The notes below the pieces were generated by a model. The model saw only the letters and a program-made list of their open reading frames with translations, was not told the DNA's origin and did no database searches. This document shows positions 26,492-36,749 of a DNA stretch of 64,000 nt, in pieces (within the stretch, counting starts at the first letter, position 1; each line of letters starts with the position of its first letter). The position numbers were made by a program, and so were the translations under genes. Source of the DNA: Truepera sp965215315 (GTDB taxonomy: Bacteria; Deinococcota; Deinococci; Deinococcales; Trueperaceae); NCBI GenBank assembly GCA_965215315.1, contig CBDCDB010000004.1:1-64000 (forward strand). Direction: 5' to 3'.

Positions 26492-27363
26492 GTAAAGCGG
26501 TCGTTAGAGTAACGCGTATAAACGATGAAAAGCTGCGCGCACGCGCCGCACGTAACAAAAACCTTGGCAGGCTCGGCATCTTTTTACTGATGGCCGTTGT
26601 CCTGATTGTGATGCTTTTTCCGTTTTACTGGATGATTTTGACGAGCTTTCGGAACCAGCTGGCGAACACTAGTGCTACTCCTGTATGGTTTTTCCGGCCA
26701 ACGCTCGACAATTACCGTAACGTCCTCCAGGAGAACGATTTTCTTACGTTTACTTGGAACTCGTTTGTCGTCGCGGCGCTTTCAACTCTGTTGGGTTTAG
26801 TTATTGGTCTACCCGCGGCCTACTCGATTGCCCGGTTTAAGCAAAACGGCTTGGCCTTTGCTATTCTGATCGCGCGGCTTACGCCTTACATCACCTACTT
26901 AGTGCCGTGGTATCTAACGTTCCGGGCACTCGGTTTGATTGATACCTATATCGCCTTGACACTTACGCACCTGATTGTTGGGATGCCCCTTATCACCTGG
27001 ATCATGATCTCTTTTTTTGAAGATGTGCCTATCGAACTTGAAGAGGCTGCTTTTATTGACGGCTCGAGTCGGATCGGCGCGTTCTGGCGTATCATTCTGC
27101 CACTTTCAACACCAGGTATCGTCGCAGCGGCGATTCTCGCCTTTATCTTTAGCTGGAACCAATTTTTGTTCAGTCTTGTGCTTTCAGGTCCTAATACCCG
27201 TCCTGTCCCCGTCGCTGTTTTTAACTTCATCTCGTATGGTCAGATTGACTTCGGTGGCTTGGGAGCTGCGGCTGTACTTATCACCCTACCGGTAATTTTG
27301 CTAACACTGCTTATCCAACGTTACATCGTGACCGGTTTGACGATGGGGGCAGTTAAAGGTTAA
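26488..27363 (+). CDS. Sugar ABC transporter permease (MalG/UgpE type)
   Basis: The second 291-residue permease starts with GTG and overlaps the first. It has six predicted spans, the EAA loop EEAAFIDGSSRIGAFWRIIL and the late segment FSWNQFLFSLVLSGPNTRPV. The C terminus (VTGLTMGAVKG) is the usual MalG ending. No ATPase follows, so a shared MsmK/UgpC-like ATPase elsewhere in the genome probably drives this importer. Confidence 0.9.
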   Translation: MSKAVVRVTRINDEKLRARAARNKNLGRLGIFLLMAVVLIVMLFPFYWMILTSFRNQLANTSATPVWFFRPTLDNYRNVLQENDFLTFTWNSFVVAALSTLLGLVIGLPAAYSIARFKQNGLAFAILIARLTPYITYLVPWYLTFRALGLIDTYIALTLTHLIVGMPLITWIMISFFEDVPIELEEAAFIDGSSRIGAFWRIILPLSTPGIVAAAILAFIFSWNQFLFSLVLSGPNTRPVPVAVFNFISYGQIDFGGLGAAAVLITLPVILLTLLIQRYIVTGLTMGAVKG

Positions 27364-27823
27364 CGAATAGAAGGAGCTAAGCCATCTCGGAAGAAGCCGC
27401 CGATAGGACTGTCATCCCCAGCATCACCGCCTATGCTGTGCTTGCAGCCCCTTAGAGATCGGTCGGCCTCACTAACCATCTCTACATCGGTCGCCGCTCA
27501 ACTAGGATCGACCGCGTCAACGGGCACGCCACGCGCCTTAAGTTGATTGGACGCGCATAGTCGTTGGGGCGTCAAGCGCCGTTTTGGTGAGGCTATAGGT
27601 AGGCGTGCCCTCCGACATCCCATCTAGAGCACTTGCTCCGCTCGAGCCTCATTCATTCTATTCACGGCAAATAAAGAGTTGACCTGACTATGGGATCGGC
27701 TTAGCTCGGGCCTTTTTGCTCAGGAGCTTGCTTTGAGTGTTGTCTAATAGCGATCAGTCGCAACATATATTAAGGTGAAGCTCCGGCTCTATAGGCATCC
27801 TTGTGCCAAGACCTGCTTAGAAC
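27364..27823. other. Gene-poor interval of 460 bp, possible decayed coding DNA
   Basis: No intact gene is visible. The plus frame just after the permease reads EEAADRTVIPSITAYAVLAA and, after a stop, NHLYIGRRSTRIDRVNG, which could be the remains of a gene once in the sugar operon. I could not assign a family. Confidence 0.35.
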
Positions 27824-28015
27824 CCGTCTCAAAACTGTGAAAGAGGGAGGGGGTTAGGTAAAGCTGAAGTGTGAACAGACAGCGATACCCAACCGATCTA
27901 CAGGATACCGAATGGGCGGTACTGGAGGAGCTGATGCCAGCAGCAGCGCGCACAGGGAGACCAAGACAGCATAGCTACCGAGAGATCGTCAACGTGACCT
28001 GCTTCCAGAAAACGA
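27824..28015 (+). pseudogene. IS5-family (IS1031-like) remnant, 5' end only
   Basis: The segment begins AGAACCCGTCTCAAAACTG, like an IS5-type terminal repeat. It encodes NRQRYPTDLQDTEWAVLEEL then RTGRPRQHSYREIVNVTC, the normal N terminus of such transposases. It stops abruptly at 28015, where an IS3 element starts, so its catalytic part is missing. Confidence 0.65.
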
Positions 28016-28068
28016 GTCCAGGCTAAAGTGGAGAAAACGACCTAATCTAGAGCTTTAAGGAGGCTCGT

Positions 28069-28335
28069 ATGAAAAGGTCGAAGTTTACCGAAGAGCAGAT
28101 CGCCTTTGCCCTCAAGCAGGCAGAGTCAGGGGTAACAGTCGCTGAGGTGTGCCGGAAGATGGGCGTGTCAGAGAACACCTTCTACAACTGGAAGAAGAAG
28201 TTCTCGGGGCTCGGCGTGTCCGAATTGCGTCGGCTCAGGCAGCTCGAAGAGGAGAACCGCAAGCTCAAGCAACTCGTAGCCGACTTGAGTCTCGATAAGG
28301 CGATGTTGCAGGACGTGCTGGGAAAAAAGCTTTAA
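28069..28335 (+). CDS. IS3-family transposase OrfA (IS407 group)
   Basis: An 88-residue helix-turn-helix protein starting MKRSKFTEEQIAFALKQAES, then VAEVCRKMGVSENTFYNWKK and the leucine-zipper RLRQLEEENRKLKQLVADLS. These are hallmarks of IS407-group OrfA, which binds the element ends. AAGGAGG lies before the ATG. It ends just upstream of orfB in another frame. Confidence 0.85.
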   Translation: MKRSKFTEEQIAFALKQAESGVTVAEVCRKMGVSENTFYNWKKKFSGLGVSELRRLRQLEEENRKLKQLVADLSLDKAMLQDVLGKKL

Positions 28336-28358
28336 AGTCAGCAGCGAAGCGGGAACTC

Positions 28359-29167
28359 GTGCTGAAGTTGCAAGACGCCTGGAGGGTGAGCGAACGTCGA
28401 GCGGCCAGGGTGATTGGAGCACATCGTTCGGCTATTCGCTACCAACCCAAACGTCCCCTGCTCGACGCGCCTATCCGCAAGCGCATGGAGGAGATCGCTG
28501 CTGTAAGGATTCGTTACGGCTACCGGCGTATCCATATCCTCCTACAGCGTGAAGGCTGGCGGGTCAACTCTAAGCGTGTGTACCCCGTATTTACTGTCTG
28601 GCTGGGCTCAACCTTAGAAGCAAACGACCCAAAAGAAGACGTATGGCAAGTCACCGCATCTCTCGTCCTGACGTGACAAAAGCCAATGACTGCTGGACCA
28701 TGGATTTTGTCTCCGACGCCCTCTTTAACGGCAAACGCTTTCGAGCGTTGACCGTCATGGACCAGTACACCCGAGAGTGCTTAGCTATTCATACCGACCA
28801 AAACATCAAAGGCGATCAGGTCGCCGTCTTGATGAGCCAGCTCGCTGCCACTCGTGGCATCCCCAGGCGACTGCAGACCGACAACGGTAGTGAATTCGTC
28901 AGCAAAGCTCTGGACAAGTGGGCTTACGAAAACCAAATCACGATGGACTTCTCTCGTCCTGGTCGCCCTACCGATAACCCCTTTATCGAATCGTTCAATG
29001 GTTCACTCAGAGACGAGTGTCTGAACATCCACTGGTTTTTATCACTCGAAGATGCTCGGGAGAAGATCGAAAACTGGAGGGTCGAGTACAACCATTTCAG
29101 GCCGCACTCGGGACTCGGAAACATCCCACCTGGACAGTTCGCTCAGCAAGCCGTAGGCTATTCGTAA
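28359..29167 (+). pseudogene. IS3-family transposase OrfB with a frameshift
   Basis: The first part (28359-28585) encodes AWRVSERRAARVIGAHRSAI and RIRYGYRRIHILLQREGW. At KRVYP the frame is lost. Reading on one base back gives RIYCLAGLNLRSKRPKRRRM, then the integrase core with D (CWTMDFVSDALF), D (LQTDNGSEFVSK) and E (NPFIESFNGSLRDECL). The run CCCC near 28582 has two more C than the expected VYRIY reading. It is probably inactive unless recoded. Confidence 0.78.
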
Positions 29168-29291
29168 GGTCGTTTTCTCCTCCTTCACCTGGACCAATTT
29201 CTGGCAGCGGGTCACCTAAGGCGTCAGGGACCCCGTTCACCGTCTTATATTACGCCAAAGAGCCTTTAGGAATGGACTAAACTAGAACGAC

Positions 29292-31726
29292 ATGGGCACT
29301 CCCGACGTCGCCTCAACGCTACCTTTTCAGCTTAAAGGTGAAGGTGCAGGGCCGCTCCCGCCAGTGCTGCAGCAGTACGTCTCGTTCAAAGAAGCGTTTC
29401 CGTACTACTTGCTGCTCAGTCAGTCCGGAGGTTTTTACGAAGCGTTTGGGGAAGATGCTGAAATCCTTGCCAGACTTGCTAACCTCGCGTTAACCCGCAA
29501 AACCACCAAAGAGTTCGTGACACCGATGGTCGGAGTACCGGTTCACGCTCTCGAGGTCCAGATTGAACGCCTGCTGAACGCCGGACTCAAAGTGGCGGTT
29601 GCCGAGCAAGTTGGTGAGGCGAGTGACGAGGGGGTGATGACCCGGGCGATCAGCCAGCTCATCACCCCTGGTACGGTCACCGACGAGCACCTACTGAGTG
29701 CTGAAGCCAACTACTTAGCCGGGGTCGTCTACCGCGAGGGTGAGTATGCGCTGGCCTTACTCGACGTCAGCACCAGGGAATTCACCGGCACGCTGGTAGC
29801 TAAACCTGCTGCCCTATTAGCCGAGGTGCAACGCTTTGCTTCTAGAGAGATAGTGCTCGAGCCTGAAACGGCGCAAGATGTAGGGTTAAAAGAGGCGCTC
29901 GCGCAGTTCGGGTTACTCTCCGAACCAAACGATCCACTGGACGACCAGAGCTTACTCGAGACGCAGCTTAGGAGGCTACCCGAACGCCTGAGCCGCCCCG
30001 CGCTCGCGCTAGCAGCGGCGCAGCTTTTGCAGTACGCCGCTGCAGCCCAGCAAGGGCAGTTGCCGCAGACCGACCGCTTTGGGGTTTACGACGTAGCCGA
30101 CGCGATGATGCTTGACGCTGCGGCCCTAACTCTCGAGGTGTTTAGCTCGACGACGACGGGTGGGGGAGACTTGGGAAGGGTCAGAACCCTTTTCGACGCC
30201 CTTAACCTGACCCGTTCGGCTCCCGGCAAACGGCAGCTTAGGAGCTGGTTACAACGTCCCCTGCTTGACAAAGCGCAGATCGAGGCACGACTAGAAGCGG
30301 TTGAACTGTTCTACGCCAACCGTTCGCTGCGGACGCAGGTCAGAAAGCTCTTGTCTCAAGTTTAGGATCTGGAACGCACGGCGACCCGGCTGAGCAGCCG
30401 AAAGGCGGGGCCAAGGGACCTCAAAGCGCTCGAGAAAACGCTAGCGGTCTTGCCCGATTTGCAAGCTGCCATGATCCAGCACAAGGCGGTTTATGACTGA
30501 CTGAAAGAACGGCAACCGCTGATCGGCAAACTAACCTCACTTATTGCCAACGTAGTCGTAGACGATGCGCCGGTCAAGGCGGCTCAGGGCGGGTTTATCA
30601 AAGCGGGGTACGACGCCCAGCTCGACACCTTGAGGCGGACAGCCGATGAGGTCGAAACGTGGTTCGAGGAGCTGGAACTTAAAGAGCGTAAGGCTACCGG
30701 TATCAGCAGCTTACGAGTCGGATTCAACAGTGCGCTTGGGGTCTACCTCGAAGTTGTCAAAGCCGCTCAGTCTCAGGTACCCAAAGATTATGAACATCTG
30801 CAAAGTTTCGAAGACAAGGTGCGCTTTACCCGGGCTGACTTACGCCAACGCCACGCCGAGCGGCAAGTTGCCGGGGAGAGGGCGAGAGCAAGAGCTGCTA
30901 GCTGGCCTCACCGCGCAGCTCGTGAGCCATACCGACAGCCTGAAACTGCTCAGTAAGATGCTAGCCCGCATTGACGTCTACGTAGCACTCGCTGAAGTTG
31001 CCGTGACCCATAAATATGTGAGACCACAGATCCGGTACCCCCGAACTGCTGATCGAAGGGGGGCGGCATCCGGTTGTCGAACGTCACGCCCGCTTTATGC
31101 GTAACGACCTTACGCTTAGTCCCGACCTCAGTTTGATCGTTCTGACCGGACCGAACATGTTGGGGAAGAGCACCTATTTGAGACAAACTGCGCTGATTAA
31201 CATCATGGCGCAGATCGGTTTGTTCGTTCCGGTGCAGCGGGCAAGTTTGCCTATCTTCGAGCGGATCTATACGCGTATCGGGGCCAACGACGACCTCTCG
31301 GGGGGACGCAGCACCTTTTTCGTTGAGGCCGAAGAACTTGCCCACATTTTAGGTACGGCCAACGACCGATGCTTAGTACTGCTTGATGAAGTAGGACGGG
31401 GAACGAGTACTTACGACGGACTTGCGATTGCTACGGCCGCGACCGAATACTTGCACGACCACCTGAGGGCGTTGACCCTGTTTGCTACCCACTACGCCGA
31501 GCTAACCGAAGTAGCCGACACGCTCCCGCGGGCCGAGAACCGGCACGTTGCAGCTGAGGAGCAAGGGGGCGAACTGGTTTTCTACCATCAAGTTTTGCCA
31601 GGACCGGCGAGCCGCTCATATGGTATCGAGGTCGCGCAACTTGCCGGAATGCCGCCAACGGTGGTCGAGCGGGCCAAAGAGGTGTTAGGATCGTTACAAG
31701 GAGTTAAAGAGGGCGAGCGTATCTGA
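29292..31726 (+). pseudogene. mutS: DNA mismatch repair protein MutS, decayed
   Basis: The N-terminal mismatch-recognition domain is present with the wedge motif GGFYEAFGEDAE. The connector and core follow to LLSQV, where TAG (30363-30365) interrupts the frame. The same frame resumes, meets TGA at 30498-30500, and resumes again. It is then lost by +1 shifts near 30880 and 31035. The ATPase part (RNDLTLSPDLSLIVLTGPNM to the end) is open. It has Walker A GPNMLGKST, where Gly is usual instead of Leu, and Walker B LVLLDEVGRGTST. Four lesions exclude a working full-length protein. Confidence 0.9.
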
Positions 31727-32048
31727 TTTCGGTCTAGCTTTAGGTGGAACGAGTATCAGTACGCCAGACCTCTGCGTCGTCTCAGGCACCGTCATGGCGG
31801 TCATAATTGTGCTCTCGCCGTGGCTGAAAAGCGCCGTGAAACCGAGAGAAAATAGTCCGCCAAGGCGTGGCCGGCTCGACGAACCTCCCAGCCAATTATG
31901 CATGCAAGCCGTAATAAAAAATAGCGGACGCAGGTACTAGGGAAGCGTGGAACCCCCGATTATGAGATGTTGCCTGGGTGTTGTAGCAGAAAGCCTTAGC
32001 GTGCAGTAGGAAAATTCTGCACTGCAACAAAATGGTTTGTGGGGGTTA
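31727..32048. other. Intergenic interval, nothing recognised
   Basis: About 320 bp between the mutS remnant and an IS630-type element. I see no gene, RNA structure or clear repeat in it. Confidence 0.4.
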
Positions 32049-33181
32049 TACGGATTTACGTTAACCGCTAAGTGATGACAGACTGAGGCATGCCACGAAC
32101 AGCGAAACTCGAAGGACATCTCAGCAGCGCTGAGTTGCAGCAGCGATATCTGCGGTGCGGGCACCGGGCCGACCGTACGCGCTGGCACGCACTTTGGCTG
32201 GTGTCAACGGGAAAGTCAGGCAATGAGGCAGCACATCTGGTAGGCCGCACAAGCGGTTGGGTCAGCGTGCTGGTGCGGGCGTACAACGAGAGGGGCATTG
32301 AGGGTGTCGAAACCGTCAAGCGTAGAGGCCAGCAGTGGGGAGGCCATGAAGCGGCCTTACGCTGGGGCACCGAGGAAGAAACGGAACTGCGTGAAGCGCT
32401 CCTTAGACCTACCACTGAGGGTGAAGTATGGACGGCTGTAAAAGTTGCCAGCTGGCTCAGCAAACGCCGCGGTCGTAAGGTGCACCTCGTGACCGGCTGG
32501 CGGACCCTGCGACGCTTGCGTCAGTCGATGCAGCTGCCGCGCCCGGAACATCCTGGAGCGGCCAGTGCTGAGGATCAAGCCGCCTTCCAAAAAAACACTC
32601 GAGACGCTGAGGAAGTTGCGCCAAGCTGAACCCGATAGGCAGGTCTGGTTGTGCTTCCAGGACGAAGCACGCTTTGGCTTGAAACCGACCTGTAGGCGTG
32701 TCTGGGCACCTGTCGGCCAGCGTCCTACCGCACCGAGCCGCGCCAGATACCAGTGGAGCTGCGTTTTTGCTTCTGTGCATCCTGAGACGGGCACCACCCA
32801 CGCTCTGATCCTGCCTGTCGCTAACACCCAAACCATGCAGCTTTATCTTGATGACTTTGCGGCTTCACTACCCATAGACGTCGTCGCCCTACTTGTTCTA
32901 GATGGCGCTTCTTGGCACCGCTCGTCCAAGCTAGCTGTGCCGAACATTCCGGCTCGTGATCCTGCCGCCTTATACCCCTGAACTCAATCCTGCCGAGCAC
33001 CGCTGGCCGCTGCTGCGCGAAGTTACCGCCAACCAGGCTTTCGCTGACATTGACGCGCTCGAGTCGCGCCTTGCTGAGCGCTGCGTCTGGCTCACCGACC
33101 ACCCTGATAGAGTTGCCAGCTCAACCAGCTTCCACGGCTACACGTCATTGCCCAATCCTTAACCTTCAAAGTAAACCCGTA
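32049..33181 (+). mobile_element. IS630-family element (degenerate)
   Basis: The ends carry related inverted repeats (left ATACGGATTTACGTTAACC, right complement beginning ATACGGGTTTACTTTGAA), flanked by TA as expected for IS630/Tc1-type insertion. The single transposase gene inside is broken into three frames. Confidence 0.68.
32090..33162 (+). pseudogene. IS630-family transposase in three frames
   Basis: Frame 1 holds the helix-turn-helix part (GNEAAHLVGRTSGWVSVLVR, then KVHLVTGWRTLRRLRQSMQL). Frame 2 holds the DDE core start with the first Asp in VWLCFQDEARFGLKPTCRRV and the second in VVALLVLDGASWH. Frame 3 holds LPPYTPELNPAEHRWPLLRE with the final Glu. The shifts lie near 32570-32600 and 32950-32960. 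No single ribosomal shift would repair both. Confidence 0.78.
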
Positions 33182-33252
33182 TCATTACGAGCGGTCAGCT
33201 AATCTTTGTCTAAAAGCAACCTGTCAACTATGGTCGGTTTTAGCGGGTGAAC

Positions 33253-33385
33253 TATAGCAATTATCACACCTACTGAGCGCGAAGCTCGCAGCTATCATCT
33301 CTTGGGGGTGCGTGCTATACGAAGTCCTCCGCAGGAACGACGATCATTTTCCCAGAGCGGCTCAAACCAGCTGATACCTGCTATA
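33253..33385. repeat. MITE-like repeat, copy A (133 bp)
   Basis: The ends TATAGCAATTATCA (left) and, on the other strand, TATAGCAGGTATCA (right) are inverted repeats matching 12 of 14. Inside are TACTGAGC, CTCGCAGCTATCATCTCTT and GGGGTGCGTGCTA, shared with copy B at 52530-52644 and partly with copy C at 52867-52971. It has no coding capacity. The right end abuts an IS630 transposase remnant at a TA. Confidence 0.7.
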
Positions 33386-33389
33386 CGCC

Positions 33390-33515
33390 CCTGATTTGAA
33401 CCGTACCGAGCCACTTTGCAACCGGCTCCAAGCCCTTATCCAACATCACCCTGACCCAGACCGCCTTTTCCGTGACCAGATGATGTGTTCTGTAGTCTCT
33501 AAATGCTTAGCTTCC
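33390..33515 (+). pseudogene. IS630-family transposase C-terminal remnant
   Basis: The frame reads PDLNRTEPLCNRLQALIQHH and PDPDRLFRDQMMCSV, which aligns with the last part of the IS630 transposase at 56565-57014 (PDLNLIEPLWNQIKALIKHH). The upstream part is missing. Joined across MITE copy A, the TAC codon for the usual YAPDLN would be re-formed, so the MITE went into this gene at TA. Confidence 0.65.
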
Positions 33516-33553
33516 CTCTTTTTTACGGCCTATCGGCATCAAGCTCCGTGGCG

Positions 33554-34708
33554 TTAGTTGCGGCTTTCGTGTGTAGAAAGGCAAACTCTGTCAGGGTCAA
33601 ACAACCCGATATCATGCCGCGTCTCCCCTAGCGTTGCCAGCTCCGCCATAATTTCGCCGACGACGCTGCAAAACTTGAAGCCGTGACCGGAAAACCCAGC
33701 AGCGAGGCTGACCTGTGGGTATTCAGGGTGCGTTCCCACGATAAAGTGCTCATCGGGACTGTTGGTAAATAGACAGGTTTTAAGCGCCATCGTCGGGCCG
33801 TCGGCCTCCGGAAAATAGCGGCTTACAGCGTCGCGCAGAATCTCCTCGTCTCGAGGGTAGATACGGCGGTCTACCTCACCCGGTGCAGTGTGCTCTTCCA
33901 GGTGATGATAGCGCCCGAGCTTAAAGCCGGGAACCCCGTGTACGGGAAAGCCGTAGTAACGCCCCTCGGGAACCCGGAGGTTAAAAACCGGAAAGTGCTC
34001 GGGCGTAAATAAGTCCGGCTTAGCAGGTTGAAACCAGCCGAGTACCTGCCGCTCCGGTAGGGCGGTCTGTGTTAGCTCGGGTACCAACTGTGACGTCCAC
34101 GGGCCTGCGGTAATGACGAGCGAGTGCGCCTCATAACTGCTCCTGTCGGTTTTGACCCTGACACCGTCTGCGGTAGTTTCCCACTCGAGCACCTGTTCGC
34201 GCGCGTGCACGGCTGCGCCCAGCGCCTGCGCCGCCATCACCTGTGAAACGATGCAGCGTTCCGAGAGGAGAAAGCCGCCCTCCGCTTGAAAGAGCGCAAA
34301 GGTGTCAGCAGGCAACTGGTAGCCGGGAAAGCGGCGGGTCAGTTCGGCGCTCGTTAGCACTTCGTGGGGTAAACCGTGCTCGAGACACGACTCATACGAG
34401 CCGCGGAACACGTCGTCGTCTTCTGGGGCAGCGTCTACCGAGCCGGTAATATGCAGAATTTTTTCGCCGGTAACGCTTTCAAGCTCGCGCCACAGCTCAT
34501 AAGCACGGCGCAAGAGTGGTACATACGAAGGGTCTTCGTAGTAGGCCAGTCGGATAATACGGGAGTGACCGTGCGAGGAACCCTGATCGTGAGGGATATC
34601 GAAACGCTCGAGTCCCAGCACCCGCTTGCCCGCCTTGGCAAGCTGATACACCGTGGCGCTCCCCATCCCGCCGACGCCGACAACAATCGTGTCAAAGCGG
34701 GGTGGCAC
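33554..34708 (-). CDS. Sarcosine oxidase/N-methyltryptophan oxidase-like flavoenzyme
   Basis: A 384-residue cytoplasmic FAD amine oxidase of the MSOX/MTOX family. The dinucleotide motif VVGVGGMGSATVYQLAKAG is at residues 9-27, followed by the acidic ribose-binding ERFD and the SSHGHSRIIRLAYYEDP signature. KTCLFTNSPDEHFIVG holds the Cys that carries FAD covalently in this family. Members oxidise secondary N-methyl amines to aldehyde or formaldehyde. It overlaps the tandem-SnoaL gene upstream by 17 bases and is last in the catabolic operon. Confidence 0.85.
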   Translation of the reverse strand: MPPRFDTIVVGVGGMGSATVYQLAKAGKRVLGLERFDIPHDQGSSHGHSRIIRLAYYEDPSYVPLLRRAYELWRELESVTGEKILHITGSVDAAPEDDDVFRGSYESCLEHGLPHEVLTSAELTRRFPGYQLPADTFALFQAEGGFLLSERCIVSQVMAAQALGAAVHAREQVLEWETTADGVRVKTDRSSYEAHSLVITAGPWTSQLVPELTQTALPERQVLGWFQPAKPDLFTPEHFPVFNLRVPEGRYYGFPVHGVPGFKLGRYHHLEEHTAPGEVDRRIYPRDEEILRDAVSRYFPEADGPTMALKTCLFTNSPDEHFIVGTHPEYPQVSLAAGFSGHGFKFCSVVGEIMAELATLGETRHDIGLFDPDRVCLSTHESRN

Positions 34709-35855
34709 GGCTTACCATTTCTGCTTGCTCAGGGGCGTAGAGCTGCTTTAAGAGCGCAAATTCGTCAAACAGCGTCCACTCCCTTATAAATTTGCCCCCT
34801 TTAAGTTCTTGATGCGTAATGCCCATCAGATAGACCCGCTTACCTGTCGGCTCGCCGTAAACGCCGGGGCCATCGTGCGTGCCTACCAGCGTCCAACGTG
34901 TTGCGACGCGGTAGCCGCCCTCATGATCACTAAGAAAGCAGACGTGATCAACGTTTAGTAGCGCGTCGGGAAACGCTGCGAGCATCCCCAAGATAAAACC
35001 TTTGAGGTCGCCCCAACCGTAGAGTTGCCGGTTGGTCGAAACTTTCGCGACATAGCTTCTGACGTAGTAGGCGTCTACTTTGTTTAGGAGCCGCCAGTTC
35101 CAGATTTCGTGAAACGCCCGCCGGACGAACCCCTCTACATCACCCTCACGAACCGCCCGCACCGGCTCCGGGGTGCTTTGACCTTGAAGCCTTTCGATCT
35201 CACCTTGCGGGAGCTGCCGAGGACTGCCGAGCCCCCGCGCCACGTCTTGTGTCACCAATTTTTGCACCAGTTTGTATTCGTCAAAGCCGAGCTGACGTAC
35301 CAGCGAGAGTTCGTCGCGGCAGATCCACTCTTCGACAATGCGGTTTTCTTTAACAAAACAGTGCGCGACCCCCTGACGGACGATCTTGCGCCCGGTCGGG
35401 GGGCCGTAGATGCTGTAGCCGGTATTACGCCCGACCCAGGTAATACGGTGTGAGGTATGAAAACCCACCTCGTCATCGCCTGACCAGATCACGTCGTCGG
35501 CGAAAAGCCGCGCGTCGGGAAAGGCTGAAAGCATCTTTGTCGAATCGGCGATCACCTTGTCGCGCCCGTAGGTCATACCGTCGGCCGTGTGGATCACGGC
35601 GTTGTGACGGTAATGGCTGTAGATCAGGCCGAGCCCTTTTTCTTCCCAAATCTTGTGTGTGCAGCGGACAATGTAGTCAACGATATCGACGTAATCATCG
35701 TCGAACCCCCGCATACGCTGGCGCTTTTCGGTACCGGGGTTCATCAACGTACTGATATCGGCATGTTGCGCGTCGGTAACAGGGCGTGCGCCGTTCTTCG
35801 TGGGGGACAAGGCGTTTCGGGGCGGTTCGGCTTCAGGTTGTGCTTGCTTTGACAC
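34692..35855 (-). CDS. Tandem SnoaL-like (ester cyclase/NTF2-fold) protein
   Basis: A 387-residue protein with two SnoaL-like domains, about residues 55-195 and 235-375. Each has the family pattern of a cone-shaped NTF2 fold: FPDARLFADDVIWSGDDEVG with HRITWVGRNTG in the first, and FPDALLNVDHVCFLSDHEGG with RWTLVGTHDG in the second. Each ends with a charged WI/WT-D-E strand (EEWICRDELSLVRQLG, REWTLFDEFALLKQL). Such folds act as cyclases, isomerases or hydrolases; no reaction can be assigned. It overlaps the oxidase gene. Confidence 0.8.
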   Translation of the reverse strand: MSKQAQPEAEPPRNALSPTKNGARPVTDAQHADISTLMNPGTEKRQRMRGFDDDYVDIVDYIVRCTHKIWEEKGLGLIYSHYRHNAVIHTADGMTYGRDKVIADSTKMLSAFPDARLFADDVIWSGDDEVGFHTSHRITWVGRNTGYSIYGPPTGRKIVRQGVAHCFVKENRIVEEWICRDELSLVRQLGFDEYKLVQKLVTQDVARGLGSPRQLPQGEIERLQGQSTPEPVRAVREGDVEGFVRRAFHEIWNWRLLNKVDAYYVRSYVAKVSTNRQLYGWGDLKGFILGMLAAFPDALLNVDHVCFLSDHEGGYRVATRWTLVGTHDGPGVYGEPTGKRVYLMGITHQELKGGKFIREWTLFDEFALLKQLYAPEQAEMVSRATPL

Positions 35856-35927
35856 CGGTGACTCCTTAGTTGGGGCAGCTTAAAGGTAGTTGAGGCGAAA
35901 CGGCTTAGTTGGGATGTTCAGACCCGG

Positions 35928-36671
35928 TTAGGTCAGGGGGCGGCCCCCATCTACTGGTATGATACAACCGGTACTGAAGGTTAGCTCGGTGGCGGCGAGA
36001 ACGGCGTGCGCTACGTCTTCGGCGGTTGTCAGACGTCCAAGTGGCGTCCTCTGGGCCTGAGCTTGCGACCAGGCGGCGTCAAGTTGCGCGGTGTAATGCC
36101 CTTCAGTCAATCCCGGCGCGACCGACAGCACCCTGATGTCCGGCGCGAGCGCCCGCGCCAAGGAGCGCGTCATTGAATCGAGGGCAGCTTTAGACGCGCA
36201 GTAGGCGACGTTGCTCCCTTGACCCGACGTCCCGGCAATTGACGAGATATTGACAACCACACCGCCGCCGCTTGCCTGCAGCAAACCCTTAAAGGCCCGT
36301 GTACACGCGAACGCACCCCGCCAGTTGACCCGGAATATCTGGTCTATGAGCGCGTCGTCTAAACCCCAGAGGTCGTCGTGCGGCACGAAACGGGTGACGC
36401 CCGCATTGTTGACGAGCAAATCGAGGGTTCCGTAGTGCCCGCTGAGTTGTTCTGCTAAGGCTGTAAGGATGGAGGTGTCATCAACGGCGGCTCGAGCCGC
36501 CATGTGCCCCTGGCCGGGAAGCTCTGCGAGTAGGCGGTCGGCGGCGTCTACCTGGGTATTGTAGGTGATGACGACGCGGTACCCCGCTTCGGCAAGGCGT
36601 AAGCAGATGGCTGAACCGATACCGCCTGTGGCTCCCGTGACAAGTGCGACGCGCTCCGACCTTAAGGTCAT
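35928..36671 (-). CDS. Short-chain dehydrogenase/reductase (FabG-like)
   Basis: A 247-residue classical SDR. The cofactor loop VTGATGGIGSAICLRLAEAG is near the N terminus, NNAG follows at about residue 90, and the catalytic Ser and YxxxK occur as NISSIAGTSGQGSNVAYCASK (split reading). The C-terminal GCIIPVDGGRPL is typical. It probably oxidises or reduces a hydroxy/keto intermediate of the surrounding pathway. It lies 72 bp upstream of the tandem-SnoaL gene in the same direction. Confidence 0.87.
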   Translation of the reverse strand: MTLRSERVALVTGATGGIGSAICLRLAEAGYRVVITYNTQVDAADRLLAELPGQGHMAARAAVDDTSILTALAEQLSGHYGTLDLLVNNAGVTRFVPHDDLWGLDDALIDQIFRVNWRGAFACTRAFKGLLQASGGGVVVNISSIAGTSGQGSNVAYCASKAALDSMTRSLARALAPDIRVLSVAPGLTEGHYTAQLDAAWSQAQAQRTPLGRLTTAEDVAHAVLAATELTFSTGCIIPVDGGRPLT

Positions 36672-36749
36672 CTCAAACTGCCCCGGGCTTGGTTTTGTAG
36701 ATCGGGTCTCGAGCTACCATCTTTAGATACCGGATACCGCATAACCTGG

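Larger units (their letters stand above)
28016..29194 (+). mobile_element. IS3-family element, IS407-like group
   Basis: Inverted repeats at both ends share TCCAGG and, further in, GAGAAAACGACCT (left 28016-28052, right 29163-29194). OrfA is intact and orfB has a frameshift. It cuts an IS5-type remnant on its left. Element ends are read from the repeats; no target duplication was established. Confidence 0.75.
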
